Of a stretch of DNA of 64,000 bases, positions 55,328-63,581 are shown in pieces (position 1 is the first letter of the stretch; each line of letters begins with the position of its first letter). The position numbers were made by a program, and so were the translations under genes. Under the pieces are notes generated by a model that ran no database searches, was not told where the DNA came from, and saw only the letters and a list, made by a program, of their open reading frames with translations. The stretch lies in contig NZ_JASNRC010000015.1 of assembly GCF_030411995.1 (NCBI RefSeq), positions 62,001 to 126,000 on the forward strand, written 5' to 3'. Source of the stretch: Massilia sp. YIM B02769 (lineage in GTDB: Bacteria > Pseudomonadota > Gammaproteobacteria > Burkholderiales > Burkholderiaceae_D).

Positions 55328-57048
55328 AGCGCCTGATCCAGACGGGGCTGGCCACGTTGCTAGCCGGGATCGTGATCGTAGGCTTGGCGGGAGCATGGGC
55401 TGCGGGCGCAGCCAGGGATAAGCGCGAGGTAGATCGAATGACTGAAAAGATGAAGACAGTATGCGTCGGAAGGGCTCTGGTCGACATGCCGGAGGAGGCC
55501 GAAGTCGAACTGACGCATCCACGAATAGAAGGATTCGATATCGTCACGTTTTCTGAGTCGAACGAAGAATTCCACTCTCGTCTATCTCAGCGCGAGGCGT
55601 ATATCCGTTCAGTCCCGGACCGTCTTGGAGGAAACAAGAATCTGGAAGTGGCGAGGGAGATCAAGACCGATCACGGTGTTGCCGGAAGATTTTTTGTACA
55701 TGGCAGAACTGTAACCGAGGGACAATCGTCCGACGGTATCACGGTAGAGCGCTACCGCTACGAAGCGGTCGCAGTCGAAGCACTGGTGCACGTCGATGGA
55801 ATCAGCATCGATATTTCAGCGAATCAGTACGGTGTAGATGCGGTAGAAGCGCTGCCTCAACTGGTTGCCCAGCTTATCCCGAACCCAGCAAACAAAATTC
55901 CAACGGAACCAGGTTTTTGCATTGATAGGGCTTATTTTCGCGATCCACTATCGGCGGCGCAGGGTGAGGAGGTCAGATTAATGGCGCGCTTGCCAAATCA
56001 TCCCGATATCGAGTTCATGCTGATCTCCGCAGCAGGGGTGAAACCCGAAGAGCAAGGCCTCTTGGAAAGAAACGCCGAGTCACGCGCAGACATGTCGGCA
56101 GCGGAGAAGATGCACGTATCGACTATTCGTGCAGCCGTACGCACGATTTCCGGACTCAAGGGAGACGAGGTAATTGAAAGATTTGTCGAAGATAATGCAG
56201 CGACCGTGTATAGCTTTTGGTGGGAAGTCGGAGGCACGGAAGATAATGTGTTTATTCCTCATATCTCATTTACTATGGATACAGGGAAGGGGGAGCATGG
56301 CCCTACCCCATCATCGTTATCGGAGGGAGTGGCGCTTGGCCTCTGGGATAAAATTTCTTCAAGTTTCAGGATACGTCCCACTGTCGCCCCAAAATTGGCT
56401 GTCACCGAACCCCTTGCAGTTCCTATTGGAACTCAAACCCTGGCAGGTGAATCGTGTCCCCACAGTGGATGGTGGCTGTGCAGCGAGCCTGGCGGCGGCA
56501 TGAGCGTGCTTGGTGGGCAACGCCAGTACCTGTGCAAAGGCCAGAAGATGCCGCAAGCCTTGCTGCTGCCGCCACAAACATTGTGGCAGCGTATGCGCGG
56601 CTTGCAGTCCAGTTATGAGGTCGATACGCGTACTGCTTGGAAGTTGGTAGACAAGCGCGAGCGTGATCGGGGCGTGCCGAGATTGCCTCTGGCGCAGGCC
56701 ACCCTTGCCGCCCAAGCCAGCGGCAGTCAGCTGAGCGGCAAGGTCCTGTCAGGCACCGGACCAGGTGTTGCTATCGGGTGTATTTCCAAGACAGGCATGC
56801 AGTGTCCGGCCTCCGGCTGGTGGCGCTGCGAAGAATCGCATGCGTTAGACGGCACACGCTGGTTCGCGGTCGGGAGCTTACTGCCGGCTGCCACATTCGA
56901 GATACCCTCCGCCGCCTTCGGGCGGACGTTTGGCAGGGCGCAGGCGATCCAGCGCCGCAGCGTATGGCAGTTGGTACGGCACGCTGGAGCACCGGGGACT
57001 GGCGCGACATCATCTCCCGATGATGAGCAGCCTCCCGTGGTCGCCTGA
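55324..57048 (+). CDS. Tli4-family immunity protein with C-terminal SGWW repeat extension
   Basis: A 574-residue exported protein. The first 350 residues match the Tli4-type immunity family: N-terminal hydrophobic signal/anchor, CVGRALVDMPEEAEVEL, FVHGRTVTEG, ERYRYE, and the late FWWEVGGTEDNVFIPHISFTMDTGKGEHG. Residues 351-574 are an extra part with two related modules around CPHSGWWLC (about residue 378) and CPASGWWRC (about residue 494), each followed by a G..LLPP-type stretch and WKLV/WQLV. Start is GTG 55324, overlapping the effector stop. It should bind and neutralise the Tle4-like lipase in the periplasm. The extension is absent from the next paralogue. Confidence 0.82.
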   Translation: MKRLIQTGLATLLAGIVIVGLAGAWAAGAARDKREVDRMTEKMKTVCVGRALVDMPEEAEVELTHPRIEGFDIVTFSESNEEFHSRLSQREAYIRSVPDRLGGNKNLEVAREIKTDHGVAGRFFVHGRTVTEGQSSDGITVERYRYEAVAVEALVHVDGISIDISANQYGVDAVEALPQLVAQLIPNPANKIPTEPGFCIDRAYFRDPLSAAQGEEVRLMARLPNHPDIEFMLISAAGVKPEEQGLLERNAESRADMSAAEKMHVSTIRAAVRTISGLKGDEVIERFVEDNAATVYSFWWEVGGTEDNVFIPHISFTMDTGKGEHGPTPSSLSEGVALGLWDKISSSFRIRPTVAPKLAVTEPLAVPIGTQTLAGESCPHSGWWLCSEPGGGMSVLGGQRQYLCKGQKMPQALLLPPQTLWQRMRGLQSSYEVDTRTAWKLVDKRERDRGVPRLPLAQATLAAQASGSQLSGKVLSGTGPGVAIGCISKTGMQCPASGWWRCEESHALDGTRWFAVGSLLPAATFEIPSAAFGRTFGRAQAIQRRSVWQLVRHAGAPGTGATSSPDDEQPPVVA

Positions 57049-57138
57049 ATTCGCCTTTTACCGGACCTGATTGCTACCTGGGCTTGGTAGTTAGGCGGCA
57101 CTGCACAATACTGTTCAACAGACGCGCGAGGCGGTGCA

Positions 57139-58278
57139 ATGAAAAGCTATCTAAAGTTCTGGTGGATTGCGGTTTTGTTCGTAGGCGCAAGCATAATCCA
57201 CGGAGCTGGGACTGTTGCAGACATGCGCGATCAACGCGAAGTTGCCCGCATCACGAAACGGATGAAGACCATATGTGTCGGCAGGTTTTTAGTTGACCTG
57301 CCGGAGGAGGCGGAAGCCGAACTGATTCGGCCACGGGTCGATGGATTCGAAATCAACTCGTTCCACGAGTCGGGAGATGAGTTTCACTCGCGTGTCGCCG
57401 AGCGCGAATCTCAGCTTAGGGCCGTACCGGATCGTCTGGCCGGCGTCAACAATCTAGAAATCGCACAAGAAATAAAAACGGAAGCTGGTCTGGTTGGAAA
57501 GATATTTGTGCACGGCCGCACCGTGACCGAAGGGACACGGGCCAACGGACTGGAGATCGAACGTTACCGCTACGAAGGGATTGATCTAGAGGGATTGGTA
57601 CATGCTGGCGGGGTCAGTTTTGATATCACTGGGTCGAGTTTCAGCCCGCGGTATGTAAACGACCTGCCCAAGCTGATCGCTCAGCTGATACCAAACCCTG
57701 TCAATCAGATTCCGACAGCATCGGGATTTTGCATCGATCGTGCTTATTTCCATGAGCCTTTGTCCGTGAGTCAGCGCGAAGAAGTCGTTTTGGCAGCTCG
57801 TCTTCCTAGTCACCCAGATATGGAATTCCTGCTGATCGTCGCAGCCGGCGTCACACCTGCGGAAAAGGGCTTACTCGAACGAAATCGCGATTCGCATGGA
57901 TGGATGTCGATGTTTGAAAGAAGCAATGTGTCAACAATTCGTGCTGCTAACCGAAGCATCGACGGCATTGCGGGCGATGAACTCGTGCAACGGTTCTCCG
58001 AAGACAATTCAGCCACTGTGTACAACTTCTGGTGGGAGGTTGCTGGTACGAGGGACAATGTGTTCGTCCCGCATATTTCGTTCACTATGGACACAGGAAA
58101 GGGTGAGCACGGACCCGTGCCATCGTCGCTGTCACAAGACGTCGCGCTTCGTTTTTGGGACAAGATCTCATCCAGCATCCGGGTACGGCCAAGCGTGGCA
58201 GCAAACGCCATTCCAACGCAAGCACGCCTGACACCTGCCAGCGCCAGCTCGCCGGATCGCGCGCCACCTCCTCGCTGA
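57139..58278 (+). CDS. Second Tli4-family immunity protein
   Basis: A 379-residue paralogue of the preceding protein without the SGWW part: N-terminal membrane anchor (FWWIAVLFVGASIIHGAG), CVGRFLVDLPEEAEAEL, FVHGRTVTEG, ERYRYEG and FWWEVAGTRDNVFVPHISFTMDTGKGEHG. The two immunity proteins are similar in the core but clearly diverged, so one may protect against a related non-self effector. Lower G+C than the chromosome average. comEC starts 13 bp downstream. Confidence 0.82.
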   Translation: MKSYLKFWWIAVLFVGASIIHGAGTVADMRDQREVARITKRMKTICVGRFLVDLPEEAEAELIRPRVDGFEINSFHESGDEFHSRVAERESQLRAVPDRLAGVNNLEIAQEIKTEAGLVGKIFVHGRTVTEGTRANGLEIERYRYEGIDLEGLVHAGGVSFDITGSSFSPRYVNDLPKLIAQLIPNPVNQIPTASGFCIDRAYFHEPLSVSQREEVVLAARLPSHPDMEFLLIVAAGVTPAEKGLLERNRDSHGWMSMFERSNVSTIRAANRSIDGIAGDELVQRFSEDNSATVYNFWWEVAGTRDNVFVPHISFTMDTGKGEHGPVPSSLSQDVALRFWDKISSSIRVRPSVAANAIPTQARLTPASASSPDRAPPPR

Positions 58279-58290
58279 ACCCCACCCTCA

Positions 58291-60642
58291 ATGCGCTGCG
58301 CCATCCTCGGCTTCGTCGCAGGCGCAGCCTTCCTGCAAACGCGCGCGGCCTTGCCCGACCCCTGGCACCTACTCGCCTGCGCCCTGGCCGCATTCGTCCT
58401 GCTGCTGGTCCTGCGCGGTTCCTTACGCCCGGCCTGCGCTGCCTGCGCCGGCAGCCTGCTCGGCTTCTGCTGGGCCGCCATGCTGGCCCACGCCGCGCTC
58501 GCGCACGAACTGGGCAAGCGCGACGAAGGACGCGACCTCGACGTGATCGGCACGATCGCCAACCTGCCGCATGACTTCGGCGAGGGCGTGCGCTTCCAGT
58601 TCGATGTCGACACGGTGCTGGACACGACGGCGCGCGTGCCGCCCAAAATTGCCCTGTCCTGGTACGGCGCCGGCGAACAGATCCAGCTACGCCCCGGCGA
58701 ACGCTGGCGCCTGACGGTGCGCCTGCAACGCCCGCACGGCAACGCCAACCCACACGGCTTCGACTACGAAGCCTGGCTGCTGGGGCAGGGCGTGCGCGCC
58801 ACCGGCTATGTGCGCCCGGGCGCTAGCAACCGCCGGCTCGATGCGTTCGTCATCAGCCCATCGTCCCTGGTCGAACGCTCCCGCGATACGCTGCGCGCCC
58901 GCATCCTGCACGCCCTCGACGGCAAGCCCTACGCCGCGGTGATCGTGGCGCTGGTGATCGGCGACCAGCGCGGCATCGAGCAGGCCGACTGGGACGTCTT
59001 CAACCGCACCGGGATCAGCCACCTGGTGGCCATCTCCGGCCTGCACATCACGATGATCGCCGGACTGGCCGCGTATGCCGCCGCCAGCCTGTGGCGCCGT
59101 TCGTTCTTCACCAGCGCGCAGCTTCCCTTGCTCCTGCCGGCGCAAAAAGTGGCGGCGCTCGCGGGCGCCAGCGCCGCGCTGCTGTACGTGCTGCTGGCCG
59201 GCTTCGGCGTGCCGGCCCAGCGCACGCTGTACATGTTGTCGGTGGTGGCGCTGGCCTTGTGGTGCGGGCGCCTGGCCAGCGTGTCGCATGTGCTCTGCCT
59301 GGCGCTGGGCCTGGTGGTGCTGCTCGACCCATGGTGCCTGCTGTGGCCGGGCTTCTGGCTGTCGTTCGGCGCGGTCGGCGTAATCCTGTATGTCGGCGTC
59401 GGGCGGATCGCGCGCAACGAGAAGGGCTGGCGCGGCGCGCTGCGCTTGGCTGCACGTACCCAATATGCGGTCACGCTCGGGCTGGTGCCGATCACGCTGC
59501 TGCTGTTCGCGCAGGTGTCGCTGATCGGCCCCTTGGCCAATGCGGTGGCGATCCCGGTGGTCAGCTTCGTGGTCACGCCGCTGGCGCTAGCGGGCAGCAT
59601 GTTGCCGGCGCCCGTGTCGACGCCGCTACTGCTGCTTGCGCACCTGGCCATCGAGTGGCTGGCTGTGGCGCTGGGCTGGCTCGCCGGCCTGCCGTCGGCC
59701 GTCTGGAGCGCACCGAGTCCGCCGGCCTGGCTGTTCCTGCTCACGCTGCTTGGCACGGTGTGGATGCTGGCCCCGCGCGGCTGGCCGCACCGCTGGGTCG
59801 GCGCAGTGTCGTGGCTGCCGCTGTTCGCCTTGCTGCCGACGCATCCGCCAGCGGGCCAGTTCCGCGTCACCGCCTTCGACGTCGGCCAGGGCATGGCGCT
59901 GCTGGTCGAGACCGAACGCCACCGCCTGCTGTACGACACCGGCCCGCAATACGCGCCTACCCAGGACGGCGCCACGCGCGTACTGCTGCCTTACTTGCGG
60001 GCGCGCGGCATCCACCGGCTCGATGGGATGATCGTCACCCACAGCGACATCGACCATGCCGGCGGCGCACTGACGCTGCTGGATGCGCTGCAGGTGGACT
60101 GGATGGCGAGTTCCCTGGCTCCGGGACATCCGGCGGTGCGCAAGGCGGCGCATCACCGCCGCTGCGTGGCCGGCCAGCGCTGGACCTGGGACGGCATCGC
60201 CTTCGAGATGCTGCAGCCATCCGCAGCCAGCTACGAGGATGCAAGCTTGAAGGCAAACGCGCGCAGCTGCACCCTGCGCATCTCGGCGAACGGCCGCGCC
60301 ATCCTGCTGGCGGCCGACATCGAAGCCGCGCAGGAAGCGCAGCTCCTGCAAGCGATGCCCGACAAGCTGCGTGCCGATGTGCTGCTGGCGCCGCACCATG
60401 GCAGCGGCACGTCGTCGACGCCGGCCTTCCTGGCAGCGGTCCAGCCCAAGATCGGCGTGTTCCAGGTCGGCCACCGCAATCGGTACAAGCACCCCAAAAG
60501 ACAGGTCTACGAACGCTACGGCGAGCATGGCATCCGCCGCATGCGTACCGACGTATCCGGCGCCCTGGTGTTCGACTTCGGCGCCGACATCACCGTGCGC
60601 GAATACCGCCGCGACGAAGCCCGCTACTGGTTCGACCGCTGA
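58291..60642 (+). CDS. comEC: DNA internalization-related competence protein ComEC/Rec2
   Basis: A 783-residue channel protein for uptake of single-stranded DNA across the inner membrane. N-terminal OB-like DUF4131 region (about residues 25-180), the multi-helix ComEC core (ALVIGDQRGIEQADWDVFNRTGISHLVAISGLHITMIAG), and a C-terminal metallo-beta-lactamase-like domain (FDVGQGMALLVET, TGPQY, VTHSDIDHAGG, LAPHHGSGTSS). All parts appear intact, so natural transformation machinery may be functional if the other com genes exist. Confidence 0.95.
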   Translation: MRCAILGFVAGAAFLQTRAALPDPWHLLACALAAFVLLLVLRGSLRPACAACAGSLLGFCWAAMLAHAALAHELGKRDEGRDLDVIGTIANLPHDFGEGVRFQFDVDTVLDTTARVPPKIALSWYGAGEQIQLRPGERWRLTVRLQRPHGNANPHGFDYEAWLLGQGVRATGYVRPGASNRRLDAFVISPSSLVERSRDTLRARILHALDGKPYAAVIVALVIGDQRGIEQADWDVFNRTGISHLVAISGLHITMIAGLAAYAAASLWRRSFFTSAQLPLLLPAQKVAALAGASAALLYVLLAGFGVPAQRTLYMLSVVALALWCGRLASVSHVLCLALGLVVLLDPWCLLWPGFWLSFGAVGVILYVGVGRIARNEKGWRGALRLAARTQYAVTLGLVPITLLLFAQVSLIGPLANAVAIPVVSFVVTPLALAGSMLPAPVSTPLLLLAHLAIEWLAVALGWLAGLPSAVWSAPSPPAWLFLLTLLGTVWMLAPRGWPHRWVGAVSWLPLFALLPTHPPAGQFRVTAFDVGQGMALLVETERHRLLYDTGPQYAPTQDGATRVLLPYLRARGIHRLDGMIVTHSDIDHAGGALTLLDALQVDWMASSLAPGHPAVRKAAHHRRCVAGQRWTWDGIAFEMLQPSAASYEDASLKANARSCTLRISANGRAILLAADIEAAQEAQLLQAMPDKLRADVLLAPHHGSGTSSTPAFLAAVQPKIGVFQVGHRNRYKHPKRQVYERYGEHGIRRMRTDVSGALVFDFGADITVREYRRDEARYWFDR

Positions 60643-60651
60643 GTAAAACTG

Positions 60652-62190
60652 TCAGGGCGCCAGCGGCAGCGTGATCGCCACCTGCAGCCCGCCGCCTTCG
60701 CGGTTGCGCGCTTCAATCGTGCCGCCATGTGCATGCACGACCCGCTGCGCAATCGCCAGTCCGAGCCCATGGCCGTCGACATTGTTCTTGCTCGGGTTCG
60801 AGCGGAAGAAGGGCTCGAACACGGTTGGCAGATCGGCGTCGAGGATGCCCGGCCCGCGGTCCAGCACATCCACGTACACCTGCCGGCCGCGCGCATACAG
60901 GCGGATGTCGACCTGGCCGCCGGCGCCGCCGTGCTTGACGGCGTTGCGCACCACGTTCTCCACTGCGCGCCACAAGAGGTCGGGCGCGCCGCGCACATTC
61001 GCCACCAGTTCGCCGTCGATGTCGACTTCGATTGCCGGGCCATCGTCTCCGGCTTCGAAGCGCGCGTCCTGGGCGATGCCGTCGACCAGTTCCTGCATGT
61101 CGATGGCGTCGCTCTTCGGCAGGTCCGGGTTCGCTTCCAGGCGCGACAGCGTCAGGAGTTCGCCGACCAGCTTGTCCATGCGCACGCTCTCGCGTTCGAT
61201 GCGTTCGAGCGAGGTGGCGATCTTGTCGGGCTGCTGGTGCGCGAGGCCGATCGCCGCCTGCAGGCGCGCCAGCGGCGAGCGCAGTTCGTGCGAGACGTCG
61301 TGCAGCAGGCGGCGCTGGCCATCCATCAGGGCACGCAGCTGGCCGCTCATGCGGTCGAAGTCGCGTCCGAGGTCGTTCAGTTCGTCGCCGCCGAGCCGGT
61401 CGCCATCGGTAAAGCGCGGCGACAGATCGCCGGCCGAGGCAGCCTCGAAGGCGCTGCGCAGCGCGCGGATCGGACGCGAGAAGTACCAGGCGAGGAGGGC
61501 GGCGAAGAACAGACTGACGATGATCGCGGCCAGCATCGGGATCGGCCTGCCCATCGGCGAGAATGGGCCGAAGGGGCCGCGCGGGCCGTCGCCGCGGCCG
61601 AAGCCGGAACGGTCGTCGGGACCACCCGGGCCATTCGGGCCGGGCATGCCGCCTGCGCGCGCTTCGCCCGGGCCGGGCGCGTCCATGCCGGCCGGCGGCC
61701 CTTCGGCGCCAGGGCCGGGGCCTGCCACTTGCGCCGCCGTGAGCGTATCGCCGGCGGCATTGCGGTACATGCGCGGCACGAACAGCAGCAATTGCTGGCC
61801 GTCGGGCGCCTTCAGCTGGCGCACCGGCCGGTAAGGACGCTCGGTGGCCAGTTCGCGGCGCGCCTGCTCGCGCATGCTTGGCGTGACTTCGCGCCCCAGC
61901 AGCTCGCGGCCGTCGCTGAACACCGCGTAGACCGAATGCCGTCCCTTCTGCGAGACGATTTCGCGCAGCGCCGGCACGCCGCCGTATTTCAACGCGATAG
62001 CGGCCGAATCGAGCATGAAGCCCGCCGGCGGCCCGGTTTCGATCAGGGTGATGGTATTCGACAGGCGCGCCTGCTCGCGCAGCCAGAAGACGCTGCCGAT
62101 GCCGACGGCCGCCGCGACCTGGGCCAGCAGGATCGACAGGAAGAACTTCCAGAACAAACGTCCCGTAGGGCGGTCTGTGCGGCGTCCCAT
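60652..62190 (-). CDS. CpxA-like sensor histidine kinase with Pro/Gly-rich periplasmic loop
   Basis: A 512-residue HK: TM1 (residues about 13-35), a periplasmic sensor including a Pro/Gly-rich stretch (about residues 148-215, repeats such as GPGPGAEGPPAG and GPRGPFGPFSPMG), TM2 (about 220-240), HAMP (ISRPIRALRSAFEAASAGDLS type), HisKA (HDVSHELRSPLARLQ), and HATPase with NVVRNAVKHG (N box), DRGPGI (G1) and GHGLGLAI (G2). It is paired with the response regulator 13 bp upstream. CpxA-like assignment rests on the RR type and on the CpxR boxes at the divergent Spy-like gene. The low-complexity insert in the sensor is unusual. Confidence 0.9.
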   Translation of the reverse strand: MGRRTDRPTGRLFWKFFLSILLAQVAAAVGIGSVFWLREQARLSNTITLIETGPPAGFMLDSAAIALKYGGVPALREIVSQKGRHSVYAVFSDGRELLGREVTPSMREQARRELATERPYRPVRQLKAPDGQQLLLFVPRMYRNAAGDTLTAAQVAGPGPGAEGPPAGMDAPGPGEARAGGMPGPNGPGGPDDRSGFGRGDGPRGPFGPFSPMGRPIPMLAAIIVSLFFAALLAWYFSRPIRALRSAFEAASAGDLSPRFTDGDRLGGDELNDLGRDFDRMSGQLRALMDGQRRLLHDVSHELRSPLARLQAAIGLAHQQPDKIATSLERIERESVRMDKLVGELLTLSRLEANPDLPKSDAIDMQELVDGIAQDARFEAGDDGPAIEVDIDGELVANVRGAPDLLWRAVENVVRNAVKHGGAGGQVDIRLYARGRQVYVDVLDRGPGILDADLPTVFEPFFRSNPSKNNVDGHGLGLAIAQRVVHAHGGTIEARNREGGGLQVAITLPLAP

Positions 62191-62203
62191 GCGTCGGCCG
62201 GCT

Positions 62204-62893
62204 TCAGTCGCGGATCAGCTGGTAGCCCAGACGGTAAACCGTCTGCAGCGGCGAGCGCCCGTCGTCGAGCGTGCCGAGCTTGTGGCGCAGGCTGCTCAGG
62301 TGGACGTCGATGTTCCGGTCGAAGCGCGCCAGCGGCCGTCCCAGGCCCTGCTCGGACAGTTCGTTCTTGCTGACCGGACGCCCGGCATGGCGCGCCAGCA
62401 CTTCCAGCAGGTTGAATTCGGTGCTGGTCAGCTCGAGCGACTTGCTGTCCCAGGTGGCGCGGCGCTGCTCGGGCATCATGGTGAGCTTGCCGACCGAGAG
62501 CACGACGCCGGCGCCGGCGCCCGGCTGGGTGTCCTGGGTGCGGCGCAGGATGGCGCGCACGCGCGCCGTCAGTTCGCGCGGGGTGCAGGGCTTGGTGACG
62601 TAATCGTCGGCGCCGAGTTCCAGGCCGAGGATGCGGTCGGCGTCGTCGCCGCGGCCGGTCAGCATCAGCACCGGGATGCGGCTTTGCGCGCGGATGCGGC
62701 GCAGGGTGTCGATGCCGTTCAGGGCCGGCATCATGACGTCGAGGATGGCGATCGCATAGCGTCCGCTCAGGGCTTCGCGCGCGCCGTTCTCGCCGTCGTG
62801 GGCGCAGGCGACCGCGAAGCCCTCCTGCTCGAGGTATTCGGTAAACATGCCGACCAGCTCGGCGTCGTCGTCGATCAACAGTACATGGTTCAT
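62204..62893 (-). CDS. OmpR/CpxR-family response regulator
   Basis: A 229-residue regulator with a receiver domain (IDDDAELVGMF acidic pair, LDVMMP phospho-Asp, TGRG, TKPCTPREL Lys) and a C-terminal winged helix (LTSTEFNLLEVLARHAGRPVSKNELSEQGLGRPLARFDRNIDVHLSSLRHKLG). The receiver and DNA-binding domains resemble CpxR. It is divergent from the Spy-like gene with GTAAA-type direct repeats in the 183-bp space between them. Confidence 0.93.
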   Translation of the reverse strand: MNHVLLIDDDAELVGMFTEYLEQEGFAVACAHDGENGAREALSGRYAIAILDVMMPALNGIDTLRRIRAQSRIPVLMLTGRGDDADRILGLELGADDYVTKPCTPRELTARVRAILRRTQDTQPGAGAGVVLSVGKLTMMPEQRRATWDSKSLELTSTEFNLLEVLARHAGRPVSKNELSEQGLGRPLARFDRNIDVHLSSLRHKLGTLDDGRSPLQTVYRLGYQLIRD

Positions 62894-62945
62894 CCTCCGG
62901 ATGATAGCAAAGCGGCCGTGACCCTGCGCGTGCGGCAGGCGTGCT

Positions 62946-63028
62946 TTTACCCAGCTTTACACCACGGCGGTCCGCACATGGGCCGCATGTTCCTTACGCC
63001 GTTTTACGCCGGCTTTACAGCGCTTTAC
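62946..63028. promoter_or_regulatory. Array of CpxR-type boxes between the regulator and the Spy-like gene
   Basis: TTTAC repeats with the CpxR spacing: TTTAC-N5-TTTAC at 62946-62960, then CTTAC-N5-TTTAC-N6-TTTAC-N5-TTTAC at 62993-63028. On the minus strand these read GTAAA-N5-GTAAA, the known CpxR consensus. The repeats lie 10-11 bp apart, so one face of the helix. They should serve autoregulation and activation of the Spy-like gene. Confidence 0.75.
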
Positions 63029-63076
63029 AAGACCGCGCACCAGAATGGCGCCATTCGACACGCAATGGAGCACCAC

Positions 63077-63571
63077 ATGAGCATTCTCCGCACCGCGGCC
63101 GCCGCAGTCGCCGCCACCGTATTCGCCTCGGCCGCGCTGGCCGCACCCGCAGCGGACGCGCCGCCGCCCGGCGCGCCGGCAGCCGCCGACTTCGACGCCG
63201 GCGGTCCGGACTTCGACCGCGGCCCCGGCCCGCGCGGCCCGGGTCCCCATATCGGCGGCCCCGGCCTGCCTTTCCTGCGCGGGATCGACCTGAGCGAAGC
63301 CCAGGAAGACCGCCTGTTCGCCATCATGCATGCCCAGGCGCCGCAACTGCGCGAGCAGGAAAAGGCCGAGCGCAAGGCGCTCGAAGCCCTGGACGCGATG
63401 CGCGAATCGGGCCGCGTCGACGACGCCAAGGCAGCGGCGCAGGCCAGGGCACTCGGCCAGGCCATCGCCGCCCAGGAACTGCTGCGCGTGCGCACTGCCG
63501 CCCAGGTGATGGCCCTGCTCACGCCGCAGCAGAAGGAAGCCATCGAACGCCAGCGCGCACCACGTGACTAA
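63077..63571 (+). CDS. Spy/CpxP-family periplasmic protein
   Basis: A 164-residue periplasmic protein: signal peptide (MSILRTAAAAVAATVFASAALA), a Pro/Gly/Asp-rich linker (residues about 25-68), then the helical Spy/CpxP domain with two LTxxQ-like motifs (DLSEAQEDRLFAIM and LTPQQKEAIERQ). Family members are ATP-independent chaperones or CpxA inhibitors. Downstream of CpxR-type boxes and divergent from the response regulator. The Pro/Gly-rich linker resembles that of the kinase sensor. ATG 63077 has GGAG eight bases upstream; ATG 63065 is an alternative. Confidence 0.88.
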   Translation: MSILRTAAAAVAATVFASAALAAPAADAPPPGAPAAADFDAGGPDFDRGPGPRGPGPHIGGPGLPFLRGIDLSEAQEDRLFAIMHAQAPQLREQEKAERKALEALDAMRESGRVDDAKAAAQARALGQAIAAQELLRVRTAAQVMALLTPQQKEAIERQRAPRD

Positions 63572-63581
63572 GGAGACGGAC

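Noticed and set aside
50786..58278. A prophage tail module in place of a T6SS cargo cluster.
   Set aside because: VgrG has the T6SS DUF2345 and adaptor regions, is followed by lipase and Tli4-type genes, and no other phage tail, capsid or lysis genes are present.
53588..58278. The lower G+C stretch as a pathogenicity island with integrase and attachment sites.
   Set aside because: No integrase, tRNA or direct-repeat boundaries are seen; only the effector and immunity genes differ in composition.
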